DNA from: a bacterium
Lineage (GTDB): Bacteria > Krumholzibacteriota > Krumholzibacteriia > LZORAL124-64-63
Assembly (NCBI GenBank): GCA_018829565.1
Contig: JAHJTW010000241.1
Coordinates: 1 to 35,245 of the forward strand
Direction: 5' to 3'
DNA length: 35,245 nt
In this document: positions 9,715 to 20,988 of the stretch, piece by piece
Layout: every line of letters starts with the position of its first letter
Numbering within the stretch: the first letter of the stretch is position 1
The notes under the pieces: generated by a model
The model's input: the letters and a program-made list of their open reading frames with translations, nothing else
Told to the model about the DNA's origin: nothing
Databases searched by the model: none
Position numbers and translations under genes: made by a program

Positions 9715-10936
9715 AGCGCAGGGCCTCCACGGGATCGAGGCCGGCGGCCTTCCAGGCCGGGTAGGTGCCGAACACCGCGCCGATCAGGAACGTGGTGCCC
9801 AGGCCCAGCAGCACCGACCAGGCCGCGATCGCGAAGGGCAGCGGCGAGGCCAGGCTGATGACCCAGGCCAGCAGGAACCCGATCAGGATGCCGGCCACTC
9901 CTCCCACCAGGGACAGGGTGATGGCCTCGACCATGAACTGCCAGAGGATGCTGAGGCGCCGCGCGCCCAGGGCCTTGCGGACACCCACCTCGCGCGTCCG
10001 CTCGGTGACCGCCACCAGCATGATGTTCATCAGGACGATGCCCCCGACCACCAGGCTGATCCCGACCAGGGGCACCAGGGCCCCGTAGATGGCCGAGCTG
10101 ATGCCCTTCCAGATGTTGAGCATCTGGTCGCTGGTGCGGACGACGAAGTCCGTGCGTTCGAGGGGGCGCAGCCGATGCCGGATGCGCATGAGGAATGTGG
10201 CCTCGTCCTGGGCCTCCTGCAGCCGGGACAGGTCGGCGGCGGCGACCTTGATGTCCAGCGAACCGCGCGATCCGAACACCTTCTGCCAGGCGGTCAAGGG
10301 CACCAGGGCGAACTGGTTGCGGTTGGCTCCGCCGACCGTGCCCCGGTCCTCGACCACGCCGATCACGGTGAAGTGGCGGCCGCCGATCCTGACCTGCCTG
10401 CCGAGGGGATCGGCGTGCCGGGGGAACAGGTCGCGGGCGACCTCGAAACCGAGGACCGCCACCTGACGGCTGCCCTGCAGATCCTGGGGGATCAGGTGCC
10501 TGCCCAGTTCCAGTGGCAGGTCCTCGATCAGGGACACGTCCTCGGTCACCCCCCTGACCTGGACCCCGCGGAAGGTGCGGCCCTCGCTGCGCAGGTCGGC
10601 GCTCGTGGCGGTCATGGCCGCGACCGTCCGGGCCTCGGTCATGCGGTCGAGCAGGTAGTCGCGGTCCTCGAGGGTCAGGTCGGGGTTGTTCAGGGACTCG
10701 AGGAAGGCGTCGAAGTCGGTCAGGAACTGCAGCTCGTTGATGCGGGAGACGGTGAAGACGTCCGTGCCCTCGTCCAGGACCACCTGGGAGACGTAACGGT
10801 CGGCGCCGTAGATCAGCGAGACCACCGCGATCACCGACATGGTCCCGACGATGTTGCCCAGCAGGGTCAGGAACGTGCGCAGCTTGTGGCCGCGCAGGCT
10901 GTCCAGGGCGATGCGGACCCCCTCGAAGAGGTTCAT
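9707..10936 (-). CDS. ABC transporter permease, MacB/FtsX type
   Basis: VVGGIVLMNIMLVAVTERTREVGVRKALGARRLSILWQF; 8-nt overlap with the downstream permease. Confidence 0.92.
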   Translation of the reverse strand: MNLFEGVRIALDSLRGHKLRTFLTLLGNIVGTMSVIAVVSLIYGADRYVSQVVLDEGTDVFTVSRINELQFLTDFDAFLESLNNPDLTLEDRDYLLDRMTEARTVAAMTATSADLRSEGRTFRGVQVRGVTEDVSLIEDLPLELGRHLIPQDLQGSRQVAVLGFEVARDLFPRHADPLGRQVRIGGRHFTVIGVVEDRGTVGGANRNQFALVPLTAWQKVFGSRGSLDIKVAAADLSRLQEAQDEATFLMRIRHRLRPLERTDFVVRTSDQMLNIWKGISSAIYGALVPLVGISLVVGGIVLMNIMLVAVTERTREVGVRKALGARRLSILWQFMVEAITLSLVGGVAGILIGFLLAWVISLASPLPFAIAAWSVLLGLGTTFLIGAVFGTYPAWKAAGLDPVEALRYE

Positions 10937-12258
10937 CAGTCCTCCGACCGGCCCGGCCGCGACTTCTTCTCCCGCTCGACCTGGGCCCCGTCCTTAAGTT
11001 CCCGCAGGACGCGGAAGGGCCCGGTGACGACCTCCTGGCCGGCTTCGAGCCCCGCGAGGATCTCGAAGTCGTCCTCGCCGGCGATGCCCAGGGTCACGGG
11101 CACGAACTTGGCGAAGCCGTCCTTGAGCAGGAACACGCCCTCGGTCTCCTTGCGCTCGACGTCCTGGTCCCCGCCGGCCGCGGAGTCCGGCCGTGCCCCC
11201 CGGGGCTTGAAACCGAGGTCGGCAAGGGCGGCCTCCTGCTTCGACGCCCGGCGGCCGGAATAACGGCGGATGTCCTCGTCCTTCAGGGGCCACTCCCTGA
11301 CGGTCACGGCGCCCAGGGGAACCGCCAGGACGTCCCCGCGTTCGGCCACCTTGATGTCGGCCTTGGCGGTCAGGCCCGGCCGGATGTTCGCCGGGGCCCG
11401 ATCCAGGGTGATCTTGACCTCGAACTCGACCGCCTCGCTGCTCGACCCGGTGCGGATGCGCAGGGGACTGTGGCCGATCTCGGTCACCGTCCCGGTGAAG
11501 GTGCTGTCGGGGAAGGCGTCGATGGTCACGTCGGCAGGCTGCCCCAGGCGCACGTCCACCACCTCGGTCTCGTCCACCTCGACCCACGCCTCCATGGTGC
11601 CCAGGTCCGAGATCACCAGCAGCACGGTGCCCGGGTTGTTGAGGGTGCCCATGATGGCGTTCTCGCCCTCCTCGACGTTCAGGCGCGTGACCACGCCGGT
11701 CATGGGGGCGATGAGCGTCACCTTCTCCAGGTCGTGCTGGGCGCTGGCCAGGTTGGCCTCGTACTGGCCGATGCGGTTGCGGGCAGCATCCACCCGCGCC
11801 TCCTCGACGTGCGCGGCGGTCCGGGCGGCGGCGAGGTTCTCCTCGGTCGTCAGGCCCTCGGCGAAGAGCTTCTCGGCGCGGTCCCGGTCCTGGACCGCCT
11901 TGGCGAGGGACGCCTCGGCCAGGTCCAGGTCCGCCCGGGCGGCGCGGATGGTCGCCTGCAGCGCCTGGACGGCCGACTTGTACGCCGCGGGGTCGATCTC
12001 CAGCAGCAGGTCGCCCTGCTCGACGCGCTGGCCCTCGTCCACGGCCAGGTGGACGATGGTGCCCATGGCATTGGCGCTCACGTCGACCTGCCGCTTGGGT
12101 TCGATGGTCCCGGAGCAGTTGACCTCGGCCGTCAGGTCCTTGCGGGCCACCTTGCCCGTCTCGACCTTCGCCTCCGCCTTGTCGCCCGAGCGCAGGATCG
12201 ACACGATGACCGCGCCCACGACGAGGACGGCCAGGACGATCAGGATGGTTTTCTTCAC
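10936..12258 (-). CDS. MacA/HlyD-family efflux periplasmic adaptor subunit
   Basis: GTG start; membrane anchor, VDVSANAMGTIVHLAVDEGQRVEQGDLLLEIDP lipoyl/biotinyl-like half, coiled coil, LIAPMTGVVTRLNVEEGE. ATGA overlap with the permease gene. Confidence 0.92.
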   Translation of the reverse strand: MKKTILIVLAVLVVGAVIVSILRSGDKAEAKVETGKVARKDLTAEVNCSGTIEPKRQVDVSANAMGTIVHLAVDEGQRVEQGDLLLEIDPAAYKSAVQALQATIRAARADLDLAEASLAKAVQDRDRAEKLFAEGLTTEENLAAARTAAHVEEARVDAARNRIGQYEANLASAQHDLEKVTLIAPMTGVVTRLNVEEGENAIMGTLNNPGTVLLVISDLGTMEAWVEVDETEVVDVRLGQPADVTIDAFPDSTFTGTVTEIGHSPLRIRTGSSSEAVEFEVKITLDRAPANIRPGLTAKADIKVAERGDVLAVPLGAVTVREWPLKDEDIRRYSGRRASKQEAALADLGFKPRGARPDSAAGGDQDVERKETEGVFLLKDGFAKFVPVTLGIAGEDDFEILAGLEAGQEVVTGPFRVLRELKDGAQVEREKKSRPGRSED

Positions 12259-12285
12259 GCCGTCATCTCCCTTGCCGCAGAACCG

Positions 12286-13035
12286 TTACATGAACATCAG
12301 ACCGATTCCCAAGGGGACGGCCGAGGCGAGCGCCCAGGGCAGCAGGACCGCCACCGCGGCCGCTCCCCGGCTCATGCTGAAGACCCGCTGGAATCCGATG
12401 ACCAGGACCACCAGGCCCCACCACGTGAAGAAATCCCCGTAGGTCATCAGGACCTGGCCCAGGACCGAACTGGGGTCCCGGCCGGGCACCAGGGCGGCCA
12501 GGCCGATGGTGACCTGGTACATGGATTCGGTCGCCAGGATCAGGGGGACCTTGACCACCGATCCGATGGCGAACGGGATCACCGCTCCCCAGGAGACCAC
12601 ACCCAGGGCCTGCTTCATGGTGCCCTTGCCGCCGCCCATCCGGGCGAAGAAGCCGAGGATGAAGCCGAACAGCAGGATCATCACCCAGCTCGAAAACCCC
12701 GACCCCACCGCCTGGATGATCCGCTTGACCGGATCGGGGTCCAGGGCCTGCTCGTACTGCTCCTGCCAGACGTCCTCGGGCATCATCTGCATGAACTTGG
12801 AATCCCGCATCATCTCCAGCTGTTCGGGGCCGCTGATGGGCGTGATCAGCCAGGTGAACCCCGCGATGACCACCAGGACCAGCAGGCCGGGCACCCACCA
12901 CCGCGGGGCGACGGCCACCCGGTCCATGAGGCGCGCGGGGGCTGCCACCAGGTCGCGCAGCCGGGAAGCGAAGGAATCTCCGGCCGGCGGAGACGCAGGC
13001 GAAGGCAGGCTGTCGGGAGCGAACTCGTCGTTCAT
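12286..13035 (-). CDS. Yip1-domain family membrane protein
   Basis: Several hydrophobic segments with Yip1-type layout; start placed at MNDEFAPDSL (ATG 13033-13035). Confidence 0.7.
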   Translation of the reverse strand: MNDEFAPDSLPSPASPPAGDSFASRLRDLVAAPARLMDRVAVAPRWWVPGLLVLVVIAGFTWLITPISGPEQLEMMRDSKFMQMMPEDVWQEQYEQALDPDPVKRIIQAVGSGFSSWVMILLFGFILGFFARMGGGKGTMKQALGVVSWGAVIPFAIGSVVKVPLILATESMYQVTIGLAALVPGRDPSSVLGQVLMTYGDFFTWWGLVVLVIGFQRVFSMSRGAAAVAVLLPWALASAVPLGIGLMFM

Positions 13036-13039
13036 GGAT

Positions 13040-14113
13040 CTACTTCCTCGGTTCGGGGTCAGGCGAGGTCGCCGGCGCATCATCGTCGCCGACGGCCCGG
13101 TGCAGGCGGTGCAGGAGCGAACGGCCCGTCACGGCCAGGGGACCTGCCGCTTCACGGGCGGCCAGGGCCCGGGTGCCGGCGACCGGGTCGTCGTGGCGGG
13201 CCAGGAATTCCCGGGCGAAGGTCCCGTTTTCGATCTCGGCCAGGATCTCGACCATGGTCCGCCTCACATCGTCGCCGATGAGACGCGGGCCCCGGGTCAG
13301 GCCGCCGTAGGCGGCGGTTCCGCTGATGCGCCCGCGCATCCCGTCGATCCCCAGCCGGTGCACCAGGTCGGTGATCAGCTTCAACTCGTGGATACACTCG
13401 AAGTAGGCGTTCTGTTCGCCGTAACCCGCCTCGACCATGACGGCGAAAGCCGACTTGAGCAGTTCGAGCACTCCGCCGCACAGGACGACCTGCTCGCCGT
13501 ACTGGTCGCTCACGCACTCCTGCCGGAAGGTGGTCACGAAACCCCCGCCGGCCAGGCAGCCGACGGCCTTGGCGTACGCAGCGGCGAGATCCCAGGTTTC
13601 AGGCCGGGACGTCCCGGTCACGGCCAGCAGTCCCGGAACACCCCCGCCGGCTGCGTGGGCGGCCAGCAGCATGTCGCCCTGGCCCTTGGGGGCCGCCAGG
13701 AAGCAGTCCCGGGCCGGACCCGGATCGATCTGGTCGAAGGCGACGGCGAAACCGTGGGCGAACCCCAGCACGGCCTCCGGCTGAAGGTGCGGGGCGATGT
13801 CCCGGGCGAAGACCCCGGCCATGGCCTCGTCCGGCAGCAGGAGCATCACCACGTCACCGCGGGCGGCGGCCCGGGCGGGGTCGGACACCTCGAGCCCCTC
13901 GGTGATGGCCAGGTCCCGGCGGGGGGAGCCGTCCCGGGCGCCGACCAGGACACGGACGCCGCTGCGGCGGAGGTTCAGGGCCATGGCCCGTCCCATGGTT
14001 CCGTAGCCGATCACAGCGACGCAACGGCCCGCCAGGGGCCGCAGATCCACGGTCTCGGGCTCGATGACGGACCCCTCGCAAGGGGGATATCCGGGGAAGA
14101 AACGGGTGCTCAT
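13040..14113 (-). CDS. Ketol-acid reductoisomerase-like protein (divergent IlvC homologue)
   Basis: VAVIGYGTMGRAMALNLRRSGVRVLVG, VVMLLLPDE, FAHGFAVAFDQIDP, APKGQGD, SDQYGEQVVLCGG, EAGYGEQNAYFECIHELKLITDL. KARI layout but with altered consensus residues. Confidence 0.8.
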   Translation of the reverse strand: MSTRFFPGYPPCEGSVIEPETVDLRPLAGRCVAVIGYGTMGRAMALNLRRSGVRVLVGARDGSPRRDLAITEGLEVSDPARAAARGDVVMLLLPDEAMAGVFARDIAPHLQPEAVLGFAHGFAVAFDQIDPGPARDCFLAAPKGQGDMLLAAHAAGGGVPGLLAVTGTSRPETWDLAAAYAKAVGCLAGGGFVTTFRQECVSDQYGEQVVLCGGVLELLKSAFAVMVEAGYGEQNAYFECIHELKLITDLVHRLGIDGMRGRISGTAAYGGLTRGPRLIGDDVRRTMVEILAEIENGTFAREFLARHDDPVAGTRALAAREAAGPLAVTGRSLLHRLHRAVGDDDAPATSPDPEPRK

Positions 14114-14141
14114 GCCCGGAGCATAGGGGGAGCGGGCCGCC

Positions 14142-14170
14142 TTGACAAGGACACCCTCATGGGATAAATT
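14142..14170 (+). promoter_or_regulatory. Sigma70-type promoter upstream of the tRNA
   Basis: TTGACA (14142-14147), 17-nt spacer, TAAATT (14165-14170), about 50 nt before the tRNA 5' end. Confidence 0.7.
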
Positions 14171-14222
14171 CTGGCCTTGCTTCGGGGATCCCAGGGTCCC
14201 GTCCGAAAACCGAATATATGGT

Positions 14223-14299
14223 GGCGGCTTAGCTCAGTTGGTTAGAGCAACGGAATCATAATCCGTGTGTCCGGGGTTCGAATCCCTGAGCCGCTACCA
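14223..14299 (+). tRNA. tRNA with CAT anticodon (elongator Met or Ile2 with lysidine)
   Basis: Cloverleaf: GGCGGCT/AGCCGCT acceptor (G1-U72 wobble), GCTC/GAGC D stem, ACGGA-ATCATAA-TCCGT anticodon arm, CGGGG-TTCGAAT-CCCTG T arm, A73, encoded CCA. Lacks the GGG/CCC anticodon stem of initiator tRNA. Confidence 0.95.
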
Positions 14300-14385
14300 T
14301 TTTTTTTTGCCGGTATGCGCCGCTCCCGGGCCTCCCCCATGAGGACGCCCCCAGCCCCGACCCTCCTGGCCGCCTTGGAGGCATC

Positions 14386-15837
14386 GTGAACGGGTCCCTC
14401 TTCCTCCGCGACATCCCCGGGCGCATCAAGGGATTGATGGCGCAGGTCGAGCCGTCCCGCCCCGGGGCCGGCCTCCTGGTCGCCCTCTCGGGAGGGCCAG
14501 ATTCGGTGGCCCTGCTGCTCGGCGCCCGGGAATGGGCCCTGGCCGGGGGGAATCCCCTGGAAGCCGTCCACCTGGACCACGCCCTGCGGGGGGAGGAATC
14601 CGCCGGCGACCGGGACTTCTGCCGCCGGCTCTGCGGCGATCTCGGCATCCCTCTGCACGAACACCGGCGGGATCCCCGGCCGGTCGCCCGGTCCCGGGGC
14701 CTGGGCCTGGAAGAAGCCGGCCGCCACCTGAGGCTGGGCCTCTTCACGGAGATCCTCGACCGCAGCGAGCGCCTCCACGCCGTGGCCACCGGCCATCACG
14801 CCGACGACCAGGCCGAGACCGTCCTGATGCGGCTGTTCCGCGGCACCGGGCCCGCCGGCCTGACGGGGATGCAGGCCCGCGAGGGCCGGCTCATCCGGCC
14901 CCTCCTGGAAATCCGGCGGCGCGACCTCGTGGCCGGGCTGGAAGCGCTGGGCCAGGTCTGGCGGATCGATGCGAGCAACGAAACCGGGGACAACCTGCGC
15001 GCCCGGATGCGGCGGGAGCTCATCCCCCTGGTGGACGACCTGTTCGGGCAGGGCTGCCACCGCAACCCCGCCAGGGTGGCCGATCTGCTGGGCCGGGATC
15101 TGGCGTTCCTGAATCGTCTCACGGCAGAGACAATCGCCCGCATCGGCGGGGGTGGGAACGGGGATAGCCTCGACGTCCCCGGCCTGCTGGGCCTGGACCC
15201 CGTCCTGGCCGCGCGGGTGGTGCACCGCTGGCTCCATGACACCGAACAAAGGCCCCCCGCCGGGGGTAGGGAACCTGACGGCGCAGGACTGGTCCACGTC
15301 CAGGCCATCCTGGACTGGCTGCGCAAGGGGCAATCCGGCACGGGACTGGACCTGCCGGGAGGGCGGAGGATCCGGCGGGATTTCGACCTCATCCGCCTCG
15401 AGACCGTCTCCGGGGGAACCGCGCCCCTGCGGCCGGCGTCTGATTATCGTATTTTGGTGGCGACCCACCCCGGCGGTGTCGACCCCCTCGACCTGGGCCG
15501 CGCCGAGGGCCCGGGAGAGGCCCGCGGTCCTGACGAATGGCGGCTGACCTGCCCCGCCGGCTGTCTCCGCGGCAACATCCAGGTCCGCAATCCCAGACCG
15601 GGCGACCGGCTGCAGCCGTTCGGCCTGGCGGGATCCAAGAAGCTGAGCGACCTGCTCCAGGAGAAGAAGGTGCCGGCCGACCGCAGGGGCTCCGTCCTGG
15701 TGGTGGCCGATGCCGGGGGCGTTCTCTGGGTGGTGGGTCTGGCCCGCGCCGAGCGCACCCGGCTGTTGCCTGATACCGACCGGATGGTTACTATCTCGGT
15801 CTCCAGACGCATGGACAATCCGACGCAAGGGAACTGA
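14386..15837 (+). CDS. tilS: tRNA(Ile)-lysidine synthetase TilS
   Basis: LLVALSGGPDSVALLLGA PP-loop, HLDHALRGEES, ATGHHADDQAETVLMRLFRGTGPAGLTGM, TilS C-terminal domain LSDLLQEKKVP. GTG start. Confidence 0.95.
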   Translation: MNGSLFLRDIPGRIKGLMAQVEPSRPGAGLLVALSGGPDSVALLLGAREWALAGGNPLEAVHLDHALRGEESAGDRDFCRRLCGDLGIPLHEHRRDPRPVARSRGLGLEEAGRHLRLGLFTEILDRSERLHAVATGHHADDQAETVLMRLFRGTGPAGLTGMQAREGRLIRPLLEIRRRDLVAGLEALGQVWRIDASNETGDNLRARMRRELIPLVDDLFGQGCHRNPARVADLLGRDLAFLNRLTAETIARIGGGGNGDSLDVPGLLGLDPVLAARVVHRWLHDTEQRPPAGGREPDGAGLVHVQAILDWLRKGQSGTGLDLPGGRRIRRDFDLIRLETVSGGTAPLRPASDYRILVATHPGGVDPLDLGRAEGPGEARGPDEWRLTCPAGCLRGNIQVRNPRPGDRLQPFGLAGSKKLSDLLQEKKVPADRRGSVLVVADAGGVLWVVGLARAERTRLLPDTDRMVTISVSRRMDNPTQGN

Positions 15838-15842
15838 ACCGC

Positions 15843-17906
<2,064 letters not shown>

Positions 17907-17910
17907 CCCC

Positions 17911-18819
17911 ATGGGCGATCGCGTGTTCAAGGGGGGCTCCGTGCCCCCCTTTCGCGCTCCGGGCTGGAACCTGGGGCGCCTGAGCCTCGAACCCCGGGAC
18001 CATCCCCTGGTCATGGGAGTCATCAACGCCACCCCCGACAGCTTCCATGCCGGCTCCCGCCGGGCCGATCCCGCAGCCGCGGTGGCCGCGGCCCGGGCCA
18101 TGGCCGCCGCCGGGGCCGAGCTGCTCGATCTCGGGGCCGAATCCACCCGGCCCGGCGCGCGAGCCATCGGTCAGGACGAGGAACTCGCCCGGCTGCTGCC
18201 TGTCATCGAGGCCGTCCGCGCCGCCCTTCCCGACATCCCCCTCACCGTCGACACGACCCGGGCGGGTACGGCCCGGGCGGCCCTGGCCGCCGGCGCCGAC
18301 GCGGTCAACGACATCAGCGCCGGCCTGGCCGATCCGGACCTGCTGCCCCTGGTGGCAGGGGCCGGCTGCGGGATGATCCTGATGCACAGGCAGGGAACCC
18401 CCCGGACCATGCAGGACGCCCCGCGCTACGGTGACGTCGTCGCCGAGGTGGCGGGGCACCTCGCCGAGCGGGTGGCGGCCGCCGAGGGGGCGGGCATCCC
18501 CCGCGGTCGGCTGCTGGTCGATCCAGGCATCGGGTTCGGCAAGACCCTGGACCACAACCTGGCCCTGCTGGCTCGGCTCGGGGATCTGGGCGGGGACGTG
18601 GGGCTGCTGCTGGGGGCCAGCCGCAAGCGGTTCATCGGGGACGTGACGGGGGCGGACACCTGCGACCGCCTGCCCGGCAGCCTGGCCGCCCTGGCCGCCG
18701 GCTACCTGGCCGGTGCCGCGGTGGTCCGCGTCCACGACGTGGCCGAATCGGTGCAGTTCCTCAGGGTGCTGGCGGCGGTGGGTCGAGCCGGCCCAGCCGG
18801 AACGCCCGGCCCCAGGTGA
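17911..18819 (+). CDS. folP: Dihydropteroate synthase FolP
   Basis: VMGVINATPDSFHAGSR, LLDLGAESTRPGA, VNDISAG, DPGIGFGKTLDHNLALL, LLGASRKRFIG. Directly follows ftsH. Confidence 0.95.
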   Translation: MGDRVFKGGSVPPFRAPGWNLGRLSLEPRDHPLVMGVINATPDSFHAGSRRADPAAAVAAARAMAAAGAELLDLGAESTRPGARAIGQDEELARLLPVIEAVRAALPDIPLTVDTTRAGTARAALAAGADAVNDISAGLADPDLLPLVAGAGCGMILMHRQGTPRTMQDAPRYGDVVAEVAGHLAERVAAAEGAGIPRGRLLVDPGIGFGKTLDHNLALLARLGDLGGDVGLLLGASRKRFIGDVTGADTCDRLPGSLAALAAGYLAGAAVVRVHDVAESVQFLRVLAAVGRAGPAGTPGPR

Positions 18820-19933
18820 CGGCCAGCTGGTAGGTCAGGTTGCGGACGTCCCCGGTCCACTGGTGGACGAACCCCGCCTCGATGGCCAGGCCCCGGCCCG
18901 GGGGCGTGATCAGCAGGTTGACCCCGGCCTGGGAGTAGTCGTCCAGGGTGTAGAGCGGATCCCCCAGCCCCGAGACCAGATCGTTCCCCCACCACCGCGA
19001 CCCGAACAGCCGCAGGGCCATGCCCTGCTTCAGGGGGACGTCCCCCCGCGCCCACAGATCGTGGCCCGTGCCCTCGTCCAGGGGCTTGGTGTTCGTCTCG
19101 TCCCGGTCGAAGATCCAGCTGTAGCCCAGGCGCCAGCCGTCGAGAGGACCGGCGGCCTCCCGGCCCTGGCCCCAGGACAACCCCGCCAGGTAGATGAGGT
19201 TCTGCTCGATGCGGCCGCTGGTGCTGACCTGGCCTCCCGTGTGGGTCCACATGAATTGCCCGTCCAGGTGCAGACGCCCCCCGACCAGGACGAACCGGTG
19301 GGCCGAGGCGACCTCGAACTGTTCCGAGCGGACCTCTCCCTCGCGGACCCGCCAGTCCACCCAGGTGTCGCTCAGGTAGTGGTCCCGGTCGGCGCGCAGC
19401 TGGAAGCCCTGCTCCACGCCGGTCCGGAACTTCTGCACGTCGTCCAGGATGGCGTCGTGGATCCAGTGGGTCTGCAGCAGGGTGCCTGCGATGAAGTGGA
19501 TCCGAGGGGCGGGATCGTGGACGAGGCGCAACAGGGGGCGCCGCAGGTTCAGGCCATCGTCGTCGCCGAGGTCGTGCCCCAGGACCGCGCCGACCTCGAT
19601 CGTCAGATCGGATGCCGCCCGGTACCGCAGGCGAACGGGCGCCGCGTAGGCCATGAAGGTCTCTCCCAGGGCCCCGGGCACCTGGAACAGCTCCAGGTTC
19701 TTGAAATAAAAGGCCGTCTCCACCGCCAGGTCGGCCTCGCCCACCGGTGGCAGGGGTCCGCACGGGCAGTCCAGGGCGTATCCGGTGCTGCGGCCCACGA
19801 CCGTGCCGCCGCCGAGGGCGGAGAATTCCTCGGCCTTTGATCCCGGCGACGCCGCCAGGGCCAGTCCGATCAACGCGATCGGCAATCCGTGCTTCACGAC
19901 GGCATTTCGAGCAAGACGGCGCATGGTGTCCAC
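18761..19933 (-). CDS. Putative outer-membrane beta-barrel / DUF3187-like protein
   Basis: Signal-peptide-like N-terminus and amphipathic beta-strand pattern through the body (e.g. DGWRLGYSWIFDRDETNT, ITPPGRGLAIEAGFVHQWTGD). 3' end overlaps folP convergently. Confidence 0.7.
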   Translation of the reverse strand: MDTMRRLARNAVVKHGLPIALIGLALAASPGSKAEEFSALGGGTVVGRSTGYALDCPCGPLPPVGEADLAVETAFYFKNLELFQVPGALGETFMAYAAPVRLRYRAASDLTIEVGAVLGHDLGDDDGLNLRRPLLRLVHDPAPRIHFIAGTLLQTHWIHDAILDDVQKFRTGVEQGFQLRADRDHYLSDTWVDWRVREGEVRSEQFEVASAHRFVLVGGRLHLDGQFMWTHTGGQVSTSGRIEQNLIYLAGLSWGQGREAAGPLDGWRLGYSWIFDRDETNTKPLDEGTGHDLWARGDVPLKQGMALRLFGSRWWGNDLVSGLGDPLYTLDDYSQAGVNLLITPPGRGLAIEAGFVHQWTGDVRNLTYQLAVTWGRAFRLGRLDPPPPAP

Positions 19934-19956
19934 CCGTGAGCTTTCCGGTACAGGAA

Positions 19957-19977
19957 ATCCGGACCGCCGGTCCGGAT
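19957..19977 (-). terminator. Hairpin downstream of the 20051..20983 gene
   Basis: ATCCGGACC-GCC-GGTCCGGAT perfect 9-bp stem; on the minus strand followed by a weak TTTCC. Confidence 0.5.
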
Positions 19978-20050
19978 CGATGGGGGGTCATCATAAGCGC
20001 AAACCATCCGGCGGGGCCAGCCCGGACCCGCCTCCCCTGCGCACCGATTT

Positions 20051-20983
20051 CTACCTGATGAGGGTGATCTTGGTCCTGCCTTTGACCTCCCGGGCCTCCA
20101 GATTGACAAGATATCCGCCGGAGGGAACGGGCCGCCCGGCCTCGTCCCTTCCGTCCCACAGCACCGTGACGGTACCGCCCGGGATACCTGTACCGGTCAT
20201 GGACCTGATAAGCCCACCATCGAGGGAGTAGATGCCGAGCTGGAAGGGCCGCCCCTCCTCGAGGGCGAAGGTGATCCGGGTACGGGGATTGAAGGGATTG
20301 GGGGCCGCCCCCATGCGCAGGGGGACGGACGGAGGACCCGGTGACGAGCTCGCGCCTTCACCGATCCTGATCGAAACCGGTTGCACCTGTACCGGACCAG
20401 CCACCGATCCATCCAGGAAAAACCGTGTGGCCTGGGGCGGATCCTGGGCCAGGCTGATGATGGTGTCCGCATCATCCGGACCACAGCGAAAGCGGAGCCG
20501 GTAAATCGTACCCGGCCCGGTCACGCTCGTCCCCGGACAAAGGAAGCTGAAGTTGATGGTGAGGAAGGCGCTGTCGGGTGCGACCTCGAAGAGATGGAAG
20601 GTCTGGGGACAGGCGGCTTTCAGCAACGATCCCACCTGGTCCCTCAGATCGGATTCGCCGAGGAATTCGAGCTTGCGGGGGTCGAAGGTGACCCGGGCGT
20701 CGAAGGCGTTGAAGGCCGGCCCCTGGGCGGTGACCACCAGATCGACCACCACCGTATCTCCAGGTTGAACCGCAGCGTGGTCCGGAACGACGGCGACCTT
20801 GATCGTATCGGTCTCCAGGACGGCGAACGAGCCGGTCCTGGACGGCCCGGTAGCGTCCGCACCGGAAACGGCGGGTCCTGCCGCAAAAAGGAACAGGATT
20901 GGAGCCATCCCCCGGAACCACAAGGCCATGCGTTGCAGGAGGGGACCGGCGCGGACCCTTCTCGTGTCGAGGGCAGCAGCCAC
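20051..20983 (-). CDS. Secreted cohesin-like protein with C-terminal FlgD-Ig/T9SS-type sorting domain
   Basis: VQPGDTVVVDLVVTAQGPAFNAFDARVTFDPRKLEFLG cohesin-like; C-term NPFNPRTRITFALE...LDGGLIRSM...VLWDGRDEAGRPVPSGGYLVNLEAREVKGRTKITLIR. GTG 20983 with GGAGGTGA SD. Confidence 0.82.
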   Translation of the reverse strand: MAAALDTRRVRAGPLLQRMALWFRGMAPILFLFAAGPAVSGADATGPSRTGSFAVLETDTIKVAVVPDHAAVQPGDTVVVDLVVTAQGPAFNAFDARVTFDPRKLEFLGESDLRDQVGSLLKAACPQTFHLFEVAPDSAFLTINFSFLCPGTSVTGPGTIYRLRFRCGPDDADTIISLAQDPPQATRFFLDGSVAGPVQVQPVSIRIGEGASSSPGPPSVPLRMGAAPNPFNPRTRITFALEEGRPFQLGIYSLDGGLIRSMTGTGIPGGTVTVLWDGRDEAGRPVPSGGYLVNLEAREVKGRTKITLIR

Positions 20984-20988
20984 CGGAA

